DNA of 64,000 nt, taken from the NCBI GenBank assembly GCA_030272585.1, contig BSYQ01000013.1, positions 1,922,001-1,986,000 of the forward strand, written 5' to 3'. The stretch comes from Bryopsis sp. KO-2023 (lineage: Eukaryota; Chlorophyta; Ulvophyceae; Bryopsidales; Bryopsidaceae). Position 1 is the stretch's first letter, and every line of letters begins with the position of its first letter. A program made the position numbers and the translations under genes. This document shows, piece after piece, positions 18,928-29,323 of the stretch. The notes beneath the pieces were generated by a model. The model was not told where the DNA came from and searched no databases. It saw only the letters and a list, made by a program, of their open reading frames with translations.

Positions 18928-21263
18928 TGAACAGAAATGGAAAGGAAGCTGATCTGCTGGAACTGGGTGCAAGCCCTCCTGTGATTCCTGTTCGGAGAAG
19001 TAACACATGGGTTGACAAGATGTATGTCAGCAGTCCAGAAGGCAAGATCCTGGTGTATAAGGATGATCGGGGCAGAAAGGTGGTGTCGTGCAGAATCTGT
19101 CATGAACAATTGTCATGGGTGAAGGGAGGCAGGATCCCCCTTTTGAATCATGCGGCCAAACACGGTATCCGGATCAGTTCCGAAATGGAAATCGCTGTCG
19201 CGGAAGGCTTTGAGGGCTGCCATTTGAAAACGCAAAATGATCAGGACATGAAAACAGGCACACAAGGGGGTCGGATCAGTTCTTTTGGGACCCAGAAAAC
19301 ACTCCCGTTTGTGTCTAAATGGGGACCTACTACCCGGGAGTTCCAGTCGTACCGGCACAAGGTTATGTGCTATCTGGTCAGCGTCGGGGCCCCCTTCAGG
19401 ACAGTGGAAGATCAGCACTTCCGAGACATGTGCACTCAACTGAACGCATCTGCTCCGCCTCTATCAGCGAAATCCATGTCTCACCAGGTCGGATTGTCCT
19501 CCAACAGGCTTAAAAAAAAGATGAAGGATATGGATCTGAGCAGATTCCGACCATGCTTTGTTGCTGATGGTTGGTCTCAGCAGCCCAAGCATTGGTTCGC
19601 GATGGGGGCTGTCTACATACACCGGGACCCGGAACAGGATCTGTTCGAACTCAAGCGGATCAGTCTCGGGACCTGGGAAATGGAGGGTACCGCAACTGCT
19701 GTGGACATTTGCACAAAAATGAACGAGATCAGGGAGGACTTTGATCTGACCGGATATCAGGCCAGCATCGTTACCGATCACGAGTCCAGAATGGGGGCAG
19801 CATGTGAAATGAACTACAGTTACGATTGGCACGGGTGCGGGACACACAGAATAAATTTGGGGGTAAAGAAGGGTCTGAAAAATGCCCCCCAAAGCGTGAA
19901 CGACCTTGTGGCCAAAGTACACGATCTGTGCAGAACAGTGATGGGTGCATCCACTCATTGGGAAAAGCTGAAACAGATTCAGATCGATCGAGCCAAAAGA
20001 AAAGAAGCTGATCTGGAACGGCAACAAGCGGAGGCTGCTCCCCAAGAGTTAATTTATGTGGTCCGGTCCTCGACAGCCACGGGTGCCTCTGGGATTGGCA
20101 ACGGTGGGCTTGGTGAGAGCCCCGGTCCATCTCAAGTTGATGAGGATGAACTTCTGGAGGATGCACAAGAGGAATCTAATCAAAACGACCATCAGAGCCA
20201 GGAACAGGACGACCCCACATCACAGGAAATATATTCAAGTGATGAAGACGCATGTCCCGATGATGGAGACGACGTGGAGGAGGCAGAAGACTGCCCAGGA
20301 CCTGTCCGCAGATCTGACAAGGTTCTCAGACTGACCTTGGCGGTGGAGACTAGGTGGAACAGCATCTGGTACATGTTGCATCGATTGTTGATTTTGAAAC
20401 CCGATCTGATCCAGCTCTTTCCCCTCCTTCCCCCCCAATACAATATCAACCCCCAAGAATGGAAAGTGCTGCTGGAACTGTACCTGGTTCTGAGGCCATA
20501 CAAGGAAGCAACCAAGGTACTGGAGGCAGAAAAGAAGGTGACGGGGAGTGCCGTCCTGATGCTCATGGCTCGGATCAGCGCTGCGGTAGATGCCATGAAC
20601 ATCGAGGAACCGGATGTGATAGACTTCAGAGATGTGCTCCGCACAGTCATGGACCATGAATTTGACGATCCCGCATGGCTCCTGGCCGTCGGGTGCATGC
20701 AGCATCTGGATCCGACCAAACTATCACTCGAAGACGCTGAGGTGAATCGGTATTTGTGGGGCACCCCAGGGCGCTTTCCTTGCTTGAGGAAGCAATTCAG
20801 CAGACCTGATCTGTGGGTTTCAGATGTGCTGCAAGAGTGCGTGACTCTGCTGAAGGAGATCCGGCTGCGATCAGATTACAGAGGTGTTGACAATCCGGGG
20901 GAAGGCAGAGAGGGAAAAAAAAAGAAAAAGGAAAATCTCGAACGGGACTGGCTCAGTGTGTGCCCTCCTCCATCTGCTACGGGCGGTTCTAATTCTGATG
21001 AGTGGGAGCGATATTGTGGGGTCAGGAGGGTTATTCAGAGCACTTCATCTGTTCTGGACTGGTGGAGGGTACACCAGGCGGCATACCCAACAGTTTCGAT
21101 CCTGGCTGCCGAGTATCTCTGCATCCCAGCCTCCAGCGCCTCGGTTGAGCGGATGTTCAGTGTCAATGGCCACCAGCTGAACAAGCGCAGGAGGGCGATG
21201 GAGGAGAGCAAGGTCAACCAACTGACCGTGCTCCGGGACAATCTGCATCTGTTCAGGGCATGA
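18928..21263 (+). CDS. hAT transposase (main exon, ~778 aa)
   Basis: Catalyses cut-and-paste movement of the surrounding element. N-terminal BED-type zinc finger at about residues 55-80 (CRIC ... HAAKH: Cx2C ... Hx3H), which binds DNA. RNase H-like core: first acidic residue in VADGWS (about 214), second in VTDHES (about 282), and the hAT-typical CxxH as CGTH (about 304). An acidic insertion follows (about 400-465), then TRWNS. The C-terminal hAT dimerisation region contains ASSASVERMFS and NKRRRAM (about 725-755). No internal stop is seen. The exon starts after an intron acceptor, so the N-terminus is incomplete. Intact motifs and intact ends make this a candidate autonomous element. Confidence 0.9.
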
Positions 21264-21489
21264 CCTGAACTGCTTCTGTTTGATTGTGTGGGACAATCTG
21301 CAGTCTGATTCAGAACCCTCCTGTTTCGGAGGAACTCTCCTTTTTTTGGTTTGGGGTGCCGGGTATGTTCTCTGTTTGGGGTGCTGGGTATGGATCAGAC
21401 AATCTGCATCTTGACCTGGTGTGATTTGCCCCGAGTTTTGTTTGTTTTGGTATGGGTATGTAATCCAAACTTTTTTGAATGCTTGGTAA

Positions 21490-21905
21490 AAAGTTTCAGA
21501 GGTTTCCACAGATTCCAGCACTGATTCAGCCCACACAGATAACCCTCTGTTTATGGTTCATGGTTCATTGCATGACTCAAACAAAACAAAAAGTTTCAGA
21601 GGTTCCACAGATTCCAACACTGATTCAGCCCACACAAATAACCCTCTGTTTATGGTTCATGGTTCATTACATGACTCAAACAAAACAAAAAGTTTCAGAG
21701 GTTCCACAGATTCCAGCACTGATTCAGCCCACACAAATAACCCTCTGTTCATGGTTCATGGTTCATTACGTGAATCAAAAAACAGATAACAGATACCAGA
21801 CTGGTTCATGGTTCATTACGTGAATCAAAAAACAGATAACAGATCCCAGACTGGTTCATGGTTCATTACGTGAATCAAAAAACAGATAACAGATAACAGA
21901 TAACC
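21490..21905. repeat. Two tandem repeats inside the hAT element (99/100 bp x3 and 50 bp x3)
   Basis: A 99-100 bp unit starting AAGTTTCAGAGG begins at 21491, 21591 and 21690. A 50-bp unit containing GTTCATTACGTGAATC then recurs at 21761, 21811 and 21861. They lie between the convergent 3' ends of the two genes of the element. Confidence 0.9.
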
Positions 21906-21935
21906 CTCTGTTTATGGTGACTCAAAACAGGTTAT

Positions 21936-23653
21936 TTAATTTGGCTCCTCCTCCTCCACCAACCTCCCATCCGGTCCAACCCTGACCCGATACACACGTG
22001 TGCGGTCTTCAGGGATCGGTGCAAAGTCGACCGAGCCAGTATCCAGGTCCCTCATTACGTTTCGGTCCTCCAAACGGGTCTGATGGTGGAAGAGGCCTTC
22101 ACGGACTCTGTGGAGAGCGTAACAGTTCTGCAGATACACGTTTTGCACGAACTGATTCAGATGGGGCATGGAGGCGAAGGTTATCGGGAATTGGATGGTG
22201 AAGTCGGGGAAGAAGGCGTACTCCGTCTGCATGTTGGCTCTCTCTCGCTGGGCAGTTCTGCGCTGTTCCCTGCTCCGTTCAGACATGATCCTTCGCAAGG
22301 GGGCCTGCCTGCGCCGAGGGTACCCCTCACTGTCGTTGATGCAAGGTTGTCCATCAAAATCCATTGGCCACCTGTCCATCAATGGGGGTCTGGGGTTTGC
22401 CTGCCTCTGACCACCATGACCACCCTGGCCACCCTGACCACCCTGGCCACCCTGGCCACCCTGACCACCCTGACCACCCTGACCACCCTGACCACCCTGA
22501 CCTGCTCTGTTCCTGTTCCTGCCGCCTCCCCCGAATTCCCATCCACCAACATTCCCCCTTCCACCAGCTCCAGCAGGTCTGAACATGTTTGGGGGTGGCC
22601 CTCTTCCACCAGCTTCAGCAGCTCTGAACATGTTTGGGGGTGGCCCTCTTCCACCAGCTTCAGCAGCTCTGAACAGATTGGGGGGTGGCCCTCTTCCACC
22701 AGCTTCAGCGGGTCTGAACAGATTGGGGGGTGGCCCTCTTCCACCAGCTTCAGCGGGTCTGAACAGATTGGGGGGTGGCCCTCTTCCACCAGCTCCAGCA
22801 GGTCTAAACATGTTTGGGGGGGAGCCTCTTCCACCAGGGTGAAGCACAGGTTCAGGTTCATAAACAGACTCCTCGTCCGTCATACTCCACGGGTTTTCCG
22901 GCAGCTGCTCAGAGGATCCCTCAGGTTCAGGTTCAGATTCAGGTTCATCTGCGGTTGGAAGTGTAGCTTCAGGCAAAATCTCTTGTGCAGGATCAGGTGC
23001 TGGAAGACTTGCAGCTTCGATGCTCCAGTCGAACGTTCTGCTCAGATCTAGATCAACCTCGTGCATGGTTGCAACCTCCTCTCTGAGCTGGTCCAGATGA
23101 GGCAATAGCTGGCGATCACGAAGGAGTTCTGCAAAAGACAGAATGTGAATGAGAGGGCAGAGAGAAAAACAACCTAATTTGAACCTGATGCTGGACTGCT
23201 CACCTGTAGGCACCATGTAGGGGTATTCCATGTCCCCCAGGTTGGTGCTCCCCTTCCTGGTCAGTCCTGGAGGTGTCACCTGAATGGAATCGAGTATGGG
23301 GTCGATGCGCCTTTCAGGGGGGTTGCCCGCTCGGTACGCTCGCAAGAAAAGTTCGTCTTCGCTTCCCGCAGCGCTGTCCAGGGCGGATGCAGCTTTCCAG
23401 AACAGAGCCTAGGAAGACAAGTAACAGTAACCCTAAGTCAAAACATTCGAAACAGAAACAGCGCAGCAGATAGCAGGCAGCATACACTTACATTTTCCAG
23501 ACCAAAATACGTGTTAAGCGACGTCAAATGCCGGAACACCACCTCGGCGGCATCCCGATCTACCACCGTCCCGGGCTGGAACAGGTCTGTTCGGTTTTGG
23601 AGCCTGTTCCGGAGCCTCACGACATACTGCCGTGCTTTGAGTTCCACGTACAT
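21936..23653 (-). CDS. Second gene of the hAT element, unknown function (~519 aa, 3 exons)
   Basis: I do not recognise this protein. Exons on the - strand, with matching phases: 23653-23492 (ATG, donor GTAAGT), 23408-23204 and 23128-21936. The product has an N-terminal helical part without recognisable motifs, an acidic Glu/Pro region, five to six copies of a 15-residue repeat (GGRGPPPNLFRPAEA type; 45-bp units at 22580-22850), a run of GGQ triplets (9-bp units, 22410-22500), and a conserved-looking C-terminal region ending in EEEEPN. Being spliced, open throughout and inside both TIRs, it was mobilised with the transposase gene. It could be an element accessory protein or a captured host gene. 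The exon structure is convincing; the function is unknown. Confidence 0.7.
22410..22850. repeat. Coding minisatellites: 9-bp (GGQ) and 45-bp units
   Basis: 9-bp CCACCCTGG/A units at about 22410-22500 and six 45-bp units at about 22580-22850, both in frame within exon 3 of the - strand hAT gene, so length changes would be tolerated. Confidence 0.9.
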
Positions 23654-23779
23654 CGCAATCGATCAGCACTGCAGGCGAGACAACAACAAGATACCACGAT
23701 ACAAAGGCGCACGGTGCGGTGAAGTTGAACAGGGAGCGAAGTCGATATATTCGGGACAGTACGGCAGAACTGACTAACT

Positions 23780-24240
23780 TTGGATTTGATCGGAAGTGAT
23801 GATCGGCGCAAAAGTCGGTTTTTGATTTCTTGGACCGATCATAATCTAAATTTGAAACCAAATCCCGATCAACCGACCATGATCGGAGCTGATCGGATCA
23901 ACGGCCGATTAATCGGCGTTTTACCGATCTTGATCGGCCGATTAGGCGTTTGCATGTCGCAACGCTTGATCGTGATCGGGATCGTGATCGGAGGAACCGA
24001 TCAGATCGGTGATCGGCGAACCGATCACGATCACGATCAAGCTTTGATCGGCCGACCACGATCATCGATCAGGTTTTGATCGGCCGATCACGATCACGAT
24101 CATCGATCATGATCGGTAAAAAAAAAAAAAAAAAAGACCGATCATTTTCAGAATCATGTGGAACGAGATCGTATCAGGTCAGATCGATGAAACGACCTGT
24201 CCTGACATCGAAAATGGACGGCCGATCATTTCCGATCACG
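23780..24240. repeat. Right subterminal GATCGG array of the hAT element
   Basis: Mirror of the left array: dense GATCGG/CCGATC and CGATCACGATC words in both orientations, interrupted by a poly-A run at about 24118-24135, ending in the right TIR. Confidence 0.85.
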
Positions 24241-24259
24241 TCCATAGTATGGTCACAGC

Positions 24260-25141
24260 AGGGCGGGAGGGCTGGTAAAAATAAACAAGGATATCCTGAA
24301 AGGAGGATTGTTTGCATAAGTATGCATTCAGCCTGTATTGTATTGGTACTGCCTGTACATCCTTTCTGTACAAGCCTGCCAGTTCATCTAGAAATTCCCT
24401 TGCAGCCATTGAAAAAACGTTCCCACCACAACCTCCCTTCTATCTTTCGATCCCATACATAAAATCATTCATTATCTTTTGTATTCTTAAACTTGCACCC
24501 TCCTCCACTCCTTTCGAACAGATTTTTCTTACAGAAAATGTTCAACGATACAATCTTTCCTTCCAAATTTATACTCAGAGATCTTCCATCTCATAGTTGA
24601 TTGTGCCCAATTAATAAAATTCCGACCACTTCAAAATACTGATCCCAACATATCATAAATAGCCACTTCTCTCTGGGTGGGTTGGGATGGTAACGAAAAA
24701 GAAACAAGAATTGTATTCTTCGTTTTCTTGCTGCTTAAAACTGTTTCGATGACTTGTTACCACCCAGTCATCCGTTTACTAACAGTTCATCCTTATCATC
24801 TGGTTACCCTGACACGAACCCCTTGTTGTGAACTAACCGCTTTTACACGAAGAGTTATCCGAAGTATCACAGTCTTTCCTTATATTTTCCCCCAGTTTCT
24901 GTCAGGTATGCGAAACGCCATATGCGATCCACTAATTCGATCGCGTACAATCAACACCCCTGTAACCTGCTTTAAAATCCTTTGTCATTCAAAGCTTGCA
25001 TTACTTGCGGGTGAACCGTGAAAAGAAGCAAACAAACTGAAGTTACATGCGAAGATTCTGCTTGGCAAAAAAAAAAAAATGAAAACAAAATGGGCGGCAT
25101 CTTCGCATGTATCGTTTGCCTGTTTGTCTAAGAAAAATCGT
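24260..25141. other. Spacer, nothing recognised
   Basis: About 880 bp of AT-rich sequence between the hAT element and the MITE. Open frames on both strands show no motif, signal or plausible splice structure. A poly-A run lies near 25,068-25,080. Confidence 0.5.
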
Positions 25142-25149
25142 GAACTAAC

Positions 25150-25615
25150 CAGAGATAGGACTTTACGGTTACGGTACCGTAAACCGTACCGTAACCCCAC
25201 TCCGGTCACTTACGGTTACGGTAGTTACGGTCCGGACCGGAGTGGTTTTCGTGCTCGGAACCGGACCACCGTACCACTCCGTACTGCTCCGGTACCGGAC
25301 CGTACCGACCGTAACCACCGTACCAACCGTAAACCGTAAATAGTAACCCCCGCAGGGTCCCGAGAACCCAAAGGAACCCAGGGGGATTCGAACCCACGAC
25401 CTTACAGACTACAGCCTAACGCTTTAGCACTGAACCACACTACTTCACGATGATTTAGGGGCTACCGTAGCTATACCGTACCTGTTCCGTACCGTAAAAA
25501 CAACATATTACTCCGGTTACGGTACGGAGTTACGGCCGTAATACGGAACCGTAACTCGACCGTAACCGGACCGGACCGTAGCTGGACCAGAATTTTGGCC
25601 CAAGTCCTATCTCTG
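25150..25615. mobile_element. hAT-type MITE with TACGG repeats
   Basis: 466 bp with 14-bp terminal inverted repeats CAGAGATAGGACTT/AAGTCCTATCTCTG and a perfect 8-bp target duplication GAACTAAC (25142-25149 and 25616-25623). CAG termini with 8-bp duplications are typical of hAT MITEs. The interior is mostly GTTACGG/CCGTAAC words in both orientations, around a tRNA-like core. It encodes no protein. Its TIR differs from that of the nearby 6.1-kb hAT element, so another transposase would have moved it. Confidence 0.93.
25381..25440 (-). repeat. tRNA-Tyr(GTA)-like relic inside the MITE
   Basis: On the - strand, TGGTTCAGTGCTAAAGC resembles a D-arm/A box, CTGTAGT an anticodon loop reading GTA, and GGTTCGAATCC a perfect B box, with spacing that matches tRNA-Tyr. 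Flanking 7-bp acceptor arms do not pair, so I do not call a functional tRNA. It could retain Pol III promoter activity. Confidence 0.6.
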
Positions 25616-25623
25616 GAACTAAC

Positions 25624-25948
25624 AAAATGGAAAAATGGGCGAATGGTGTCATTACGTGGGTTAGTGGCTGAGGAGCGAGCGTCGGCGCTTGCGGCTGAAA
25701 CTGGAGCAGCTCCAGTGGAGCTAAGTTTGTGGTGAAACGCAAAGCGATCGCGTATTTAACCGTGACCGAGGTTTGCAGTGTAAGGTTTTACACTGGTTTT
25801 TTCCTTGCGTCTCGTGCCCGTGCGTTTCTATTTCACAACGGACCGTGGAATTTCTGAAAGGGGCGGTTAAGAGTGACTTTGAAGTGAGATGAGTGGATTC
25901 TTTTCGTCTTTTCTTTTTGTCTTTTCTTTTTGCAGCAATGACTGGTAA
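25624..25948. other. Spacer with a possible small intron
   Basis: A GTAAGG donor-like site (about 25,781) and a pyrimidine-rich tract ending TTTTTGCAG (about 25,935) could frame an intron. The LTR element then inserted about 18 bp after this acceptor, possibly splitting a transcribed host region that resumes at 36,201. No open frame is long enough to identify a gene. Confidence 0.3.
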
Positions 25949-25953
25949 CTGAC

Positions 25954-26102
25954 TGTTGTGTATATTCTTGCACTCAGTCACTCAACAGAAACAACAGTTA
26001 CAGCTCGTTCGAGAGGACGTTCCCCAGTTATAGTCGAAACCTAGTCACTGTCTATCCATCTAGTGTCTGCCCCTGACATAATCATCCGTGATTTTCCCAA
26101 CA
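25954..26102 (-). repeat. 3' LTR of the - strand element
   Basis: 149 bp, TG...CA, matching 36047-36195. The 153 bp up to the integrase stop at 26256 are untranslated; only a weak purine tract adjoins the LTR. Confidence 0.95.
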
Positions 26103-26255
26103 CGCTTCCACTGCTTTATAACCGTTCCACTCTTGCCAGATCCCTCTGCCCAGATCTCAAGCGAAACTAAAATGGCTGTCATCACAATTCAAACACATCA
26201 ATAAGACACCACTAAGGTAGAACAGAAAAGTCCCTTATAACCTGTCATCGATCCT

Positions 26256-29081
26256 CTAACAATATCTATCAACATAAGGTCTAAGAAAATCAGTATGCAT
26301 GTTCATGCGCCTCCCCTGAGGCAATCTAACTTCCCAAATCGACTTGGATATACGAGTCTCCAATACACTGGGTCCCAACCAGCGAGGCATCATCTTGTTT
26401 CCACTCTTCCCATCTCTAAGAACATCGAAAGCCCATACTCTGTCCTCCCTCGCATATTCTATTTTGTTTCGTTTCCTGTTTTTATTCACCCGAATTCGTT
26501 CGCGTCGCATGGACTCGACCGCACGTTTCCAGAACTGAGGTTCCGCGCCAATCAACTCCTTGGGCATAAAACCAGTAATCCGATGAATACTGGAATTAAC
26601 TGCGCTCTCCGCCTCCTGAACAAAGTCCCACCATGACGACGATCGTGCAGCAGCTGCTAATTTTCGGATTCTGTCCAGTACCGTTCGATTCATGCGCTCC
26701 ACCAGGCCGTTTGAACGATGAATGTGGGGCGGAACAAACAGAAATTTGGCCCCAATTGTTCGACCCCAATTTTGAAGTGAATTCGCACGAAAATATTGAG
26801 CGTTATCGCATACCAGGTTCTTGATGTGTCCAACTTCCTCGCACCAGGTGTTCAGACATCGAAGTGTGTTCCGCGAATCAGCAGACTTGGTGCACCAAAC
26901 CCGTACCATACGCGTGAGATGATCCACCAATACCAACAAGTACCGAGGCCCATCCGCTCCTGAAATCGGTCCCACGTAATCCATGGACACATATTCGCTA
27001 GGGGTTGCTGGATCCGGTAGATGGCCGAATGGATGGCCGGAAGGAGCAGGACGGAACATTTGACAAGCCCGACACCGATCGATTTTGGCTCTGACCCAGG
27101 ACCGTGTGACCTGGATTCCGAAATGAGCAGCTCGAGCCAGAGTACCCGAAATGCCCAAATGCCCATGATGAATCCTCGCCCAATCCCCCTCAGAAAGGTC
27201 CTCTGCAGCAACATTAGAAACCACCAAAGCCGAGGCAGAAGCCCCCACAAAAGCTCCCGAAGACGAAACACCCCCCTGATCTCCCGAAAACGATATAATA
27301 CTTCCACTGCGTCGATCAAAACCCAACTGACCCAACCGGGACAACAAATCGGGTAACACATTGCTATGACCCGGCAAAAATTGAAGGCGAGGACAAAATT
27401 CTAACAGGTGAGATAATCTCCGACGAATAAAAGCGGAAGAGTTCGCAACGTTCTGGAAACTAGCCGTACTGCGATTGTCTGTATAAACATGGACTTCTTG
27501 TCCAAACAACCACGGTCGAAAACAACGCAAAACCCGTAAGAGACCCTCAGCCTCTAGTTCGTTGGACAAAAAATGACGCCAGCCCGACGGCCAAGAACCC
27601 GAACAACATGCCACTACCTGTCCCGACTGAATAAGAATGCCCCCCCAACCTTGAGAACTGGCATCTACAGCAACAGATAGACCGGTGAACCCCGAAGAAT
27701 GGGTGAGGCGTACCATGTGAGTGGCGAGACTCTCCAAAAACGCTTCCCAGGAAGACTGGGAGGACTGGGTCTCAGCAGTGCGCAACAAATGTTGCACTCT
27801 GGCACCATTGAAAAGGAACCGTTGAACTTGTAACAACCAGCCGCGTAGTTTCCTCCATTGTTGCCGAGTGGTGGGCCGAACCAAATCCTGAAGTTTACCA
27901 AGGTTGTCGATCGTCATCTCCCAGCCTCCCGTCGTCAACTTGTGTCCCAAAAACTCAAATTCTTTACGCAGAAACCGACATTTTTCCGATCTCATTCTCC
28001 AGCCATGCTTTTCAAAAATCGACAAAATCACGTGCATATCGGCAATATGCGAAGGGTAATCACGAGATAACACCACCAAATCGTCCATGTAATTCAAAAC
28101 TTGCGACGAAACAGCCGCACGGACTTCCCTCAAAGTGGGTTCAAGAGCCCTAAGAAATTCACTGGGGCTATTGGTATAACCCTGTGGAAGTCGCGTATAG
28201 TGAAAAAAACGGCCCCCGATACTAAAACCGAATAAATCGCATATTTTTTTTGTCAGGGGAACCTGATGAAACGCATCACGAAGGTCCAAAGAACTACCTA
28301 TGCTAAAAGGTCTAACAGCCGAAAACAAGTGATCACGATTAACCCGATTGTAACTCTGTTCCCGAGTACAGGCATTCAAAACTCGGAAGTCTGCCACCAT
28401 ACGCACCGACCCGTTGCGTTTTGCCACGCCAAAAACGGGTGAGCAATATGGCTCGTAATTGAGTTCCCGAACTACCCCATCAGCCTGCAATTTTTCTACT
28501 TCGTCAAGTAACAATTTTGTTTCAGAAGGGCCGCTAATCGGCGATTTCCTAATGTTTCGATGTGGAACGTCACAGTGGAGAGGGACCTCTCCCACCTCAT
28601 ATGTTTTGCAGCGGCCAAAAGTCTGACTAAATAACTCAGGGAATTTCTGAACAAAAACTGAGGCCCAATCTTTGATAACCTGCCCTGCCCGAAACTGGAG
28701 AGGGCCTGTTCGTTCCAAAATGTCAAACCAACCCCTATCGGGTACAAAAAACCGTTGAATTGAAGAGTGAACTGAAAAAAGAGGCATGCGATAAGTCAAA
28801 ACTTGTGGTTCTGAACTGATGTTCTGTAAAATTCCCCAAATTGACTGGCCATCTGATTTGGGTATAAACCTCAAATGACTTGATGAAAGTGCATCAGCCG
28901 AATCAAAAAAACTCCCACTTGGTAACCTAACCCCTGGTTTGATAACTCTGTGTTCATTAGGTGGAATAACAAACGATCTGTTGCTACAAAAAAACAAACG
29001 CCCATTTTTTTTGAAAGGAGGGTATAATGGTATCTCAGAAAAAACCAAACCCCTCTCTTGGTTTTTGTTTACTAGTTTTTT
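26256..29081 (-). CDS. RT-RNase H-integrase of the - strand element
   Basis: About 930 aa, reached by -1 frameshifting from the Gag-protease frame at 29081-29075; no good ATG lies at its start. RT fingers and palm at about 185-345, with SLDLRDAFHQ, LPQGYTNSP and the catalytic YMDD at about 320-323. RNase H with VAVDASSQGWGG and VYTDNRS (about 470-560). Integrase zinc-binding region (HHGHLG ... CRACQ), then the DDE core: SMDYVGP, VCDNAQYF, and HIHRSNGLVERMNR with the catalytic Glu. It ends in a basic region without a chromodomain. No internal stop is seen. The enzyme reads as intact, but its Gag-protease partner is disrupted by copy B, so this copy can no longer make a normal polyprotein. Confidence 0.93.
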   Translation of the reverse strand, partial: KKLVNKNQERGLVFSEIPLYPPFKKNGRLFFCSNRSFVIPPNEHRVIKPGVRLPSGSFFDSADALSSSHLRFIPKSDGQSIWGILQNISSEPQVLTYRMPLFSVHSSIQRFFVPDRGWFDILERTGPLQFRAGQVIKDWASVFVQKFPELFSQTFGRCKTYEVGEVPLHCDVPHRNIRKSPISGPSETKLLLDEVEKLQADGVVRELNYEPYCSPVFGVAKRNGSVRMVADFRVLNACTREQSYNRVNRDHLFSAVRPFSIGSSLDLRDAFHQVPLTKKICDLFGFSIGGRFFHYTRLPQGYTNSPSEFLRALEPTLREVRAAVSSQVLNYMDDLVVLSRDYPSHIADMHVILSIFEKHGWRMRSEKCRFLRKEFEFLGHKLTTGGWEMTIDNLGKLQDLVRPTTRQQWRKLRGWLLQVQRFLFNGARVQHLLRTAETQSSQSSWEAFLESLATHMVRLTHSSGFTGLSVAVDASSQGWGGILIQSGQVVACCSGSWPSGWRHFLSNELEAEGLLRVLRCFRPWLFGQEVHVYTDNRSTASFQNVANSSAFIRRRLSHLLEFCPRLQFLPGHSNVLPDLLSRLGQLGFDRRSGSIISFSGDQGGVSSSGAFVGASASALVVSNVAAEDLSEGDWARIHHGHLGISGTLARAAHFGIQVTRSWVRAKIDRCRACQMFRPAPSGHPFGHLPDPATPSEYVSMDYVGPISGADGPRYLLVLVDHLTRMVRVWCTKSADSRNTLRCLNTWCEEVGHIKNLVCDNAQYFRANSLQNWGRTIGAKFLFVPPHIHRSNGLVERMNRTVLDRIRKLAAAARSSSWWDFVQEAESAVNSSIHRITGFMPKELIGAEPQFWKRAVESMRRERIRVNKNRKRNKIEYAREDRVWAFDVLRDGKSGNKMMPRWLGPSVLETRISKSIWEVRLPQGRRMNMHTDFLRPYVDRYC

Positions 29082-29318
29082 TGAGGACAGTCAAGCCCTT
29101 GCGTACCCAGCGCTCGCAAGTGCGTGACAGTGGTCTCCAATGTCTTCGTCAGATTAGTAAGCAACGTCGACAGAGATGGCGCCACTCGCTTGGTCGGAAC
29201 TGCATGCATCCTGCAACGTATGAGCTGGTCATTTTTGCGTGACAGGAGTTGTCTGTTTGCGCAGTCGACCACCAATTGATTCCTCGCCAGGAAAGGGAAC
29301 CCGAGGATTAAACTCGGT
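29072..29318 (-). pseudogene. C-terminal part of the split protease, - strand element
   Basis: The - strand frame downstream of the nested insertion contains LILGFPFLARNQLVVD, the C-terminal core of a retropepsin. A short basic tail ends at TAG 29074-29072. Its N-terminal half, with the active site, lies at 34335 and above. Both halves are in the same frame across the target duplication, so the split is due only to the insertion. It is therefore a recently broken gene, not a decayed one. Confidence 0.85.
29075..29081 (-). promoter_or_regulatory. Putative -1 frameshift site of the - strand element
   Basis: A AAA AAC in the protease frame directly precedes the stop TAG. A -1 slip gives AAA AAA CTA GTA, which is exactly the RT frame, open from there on. 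A AAA AAC is a classical retroviral -1 slippery heptamer. Confidence 0.8.
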
Positions 29319-29323
29319 CCTTT

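Larger units (their letters stand above)
18125..24251. mobile_element. hAT-superfamily DNA transposon with two genes
   Basis: 6,127 bp flanked by the perfect 8-bp target duplication GTCACAGC (18117-18124 and 24252-24259). The terminal inverted repeats are CATACTATGGA at both ends, with weaker similarity continuing inward. The 8-bp duplication and the encoded hAT transposase fix the superfamily. Both ends carry dense GATCGG/CCGATC arrays. The interior holds a + strand transposase and a - strand spliced gene, with tandem repeats between them. It inserted about 70 bp downstream of copy A. Confidence 0.95.

Noticed and set aside
22083..23051. 322-aa + strand frame through the hAT accessory gene
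   Set aside because: Crosses the introns of the - strand gene and consists of repeat-derived residues; the - strand gene has splice sites and matching phases.
18133..24240. GATCGG arrays as a CRISPR-like or satellite array
   Set aside because: Repeats are short, in both orientations, without spacers, and confined to the two ends of a hAT element.
24312..25021. Frames of 94 and 114 aa between the hAT element and the MITE
   Set aside because: No start context, motif, or splice support; AT-rich noncoding composition.
25381..25440. Functional tRNA-Tyr gene
   Set aside because: Acceptor stem does not pair and the sequence lies within a MITE; kept only as a tRNA-like relic.
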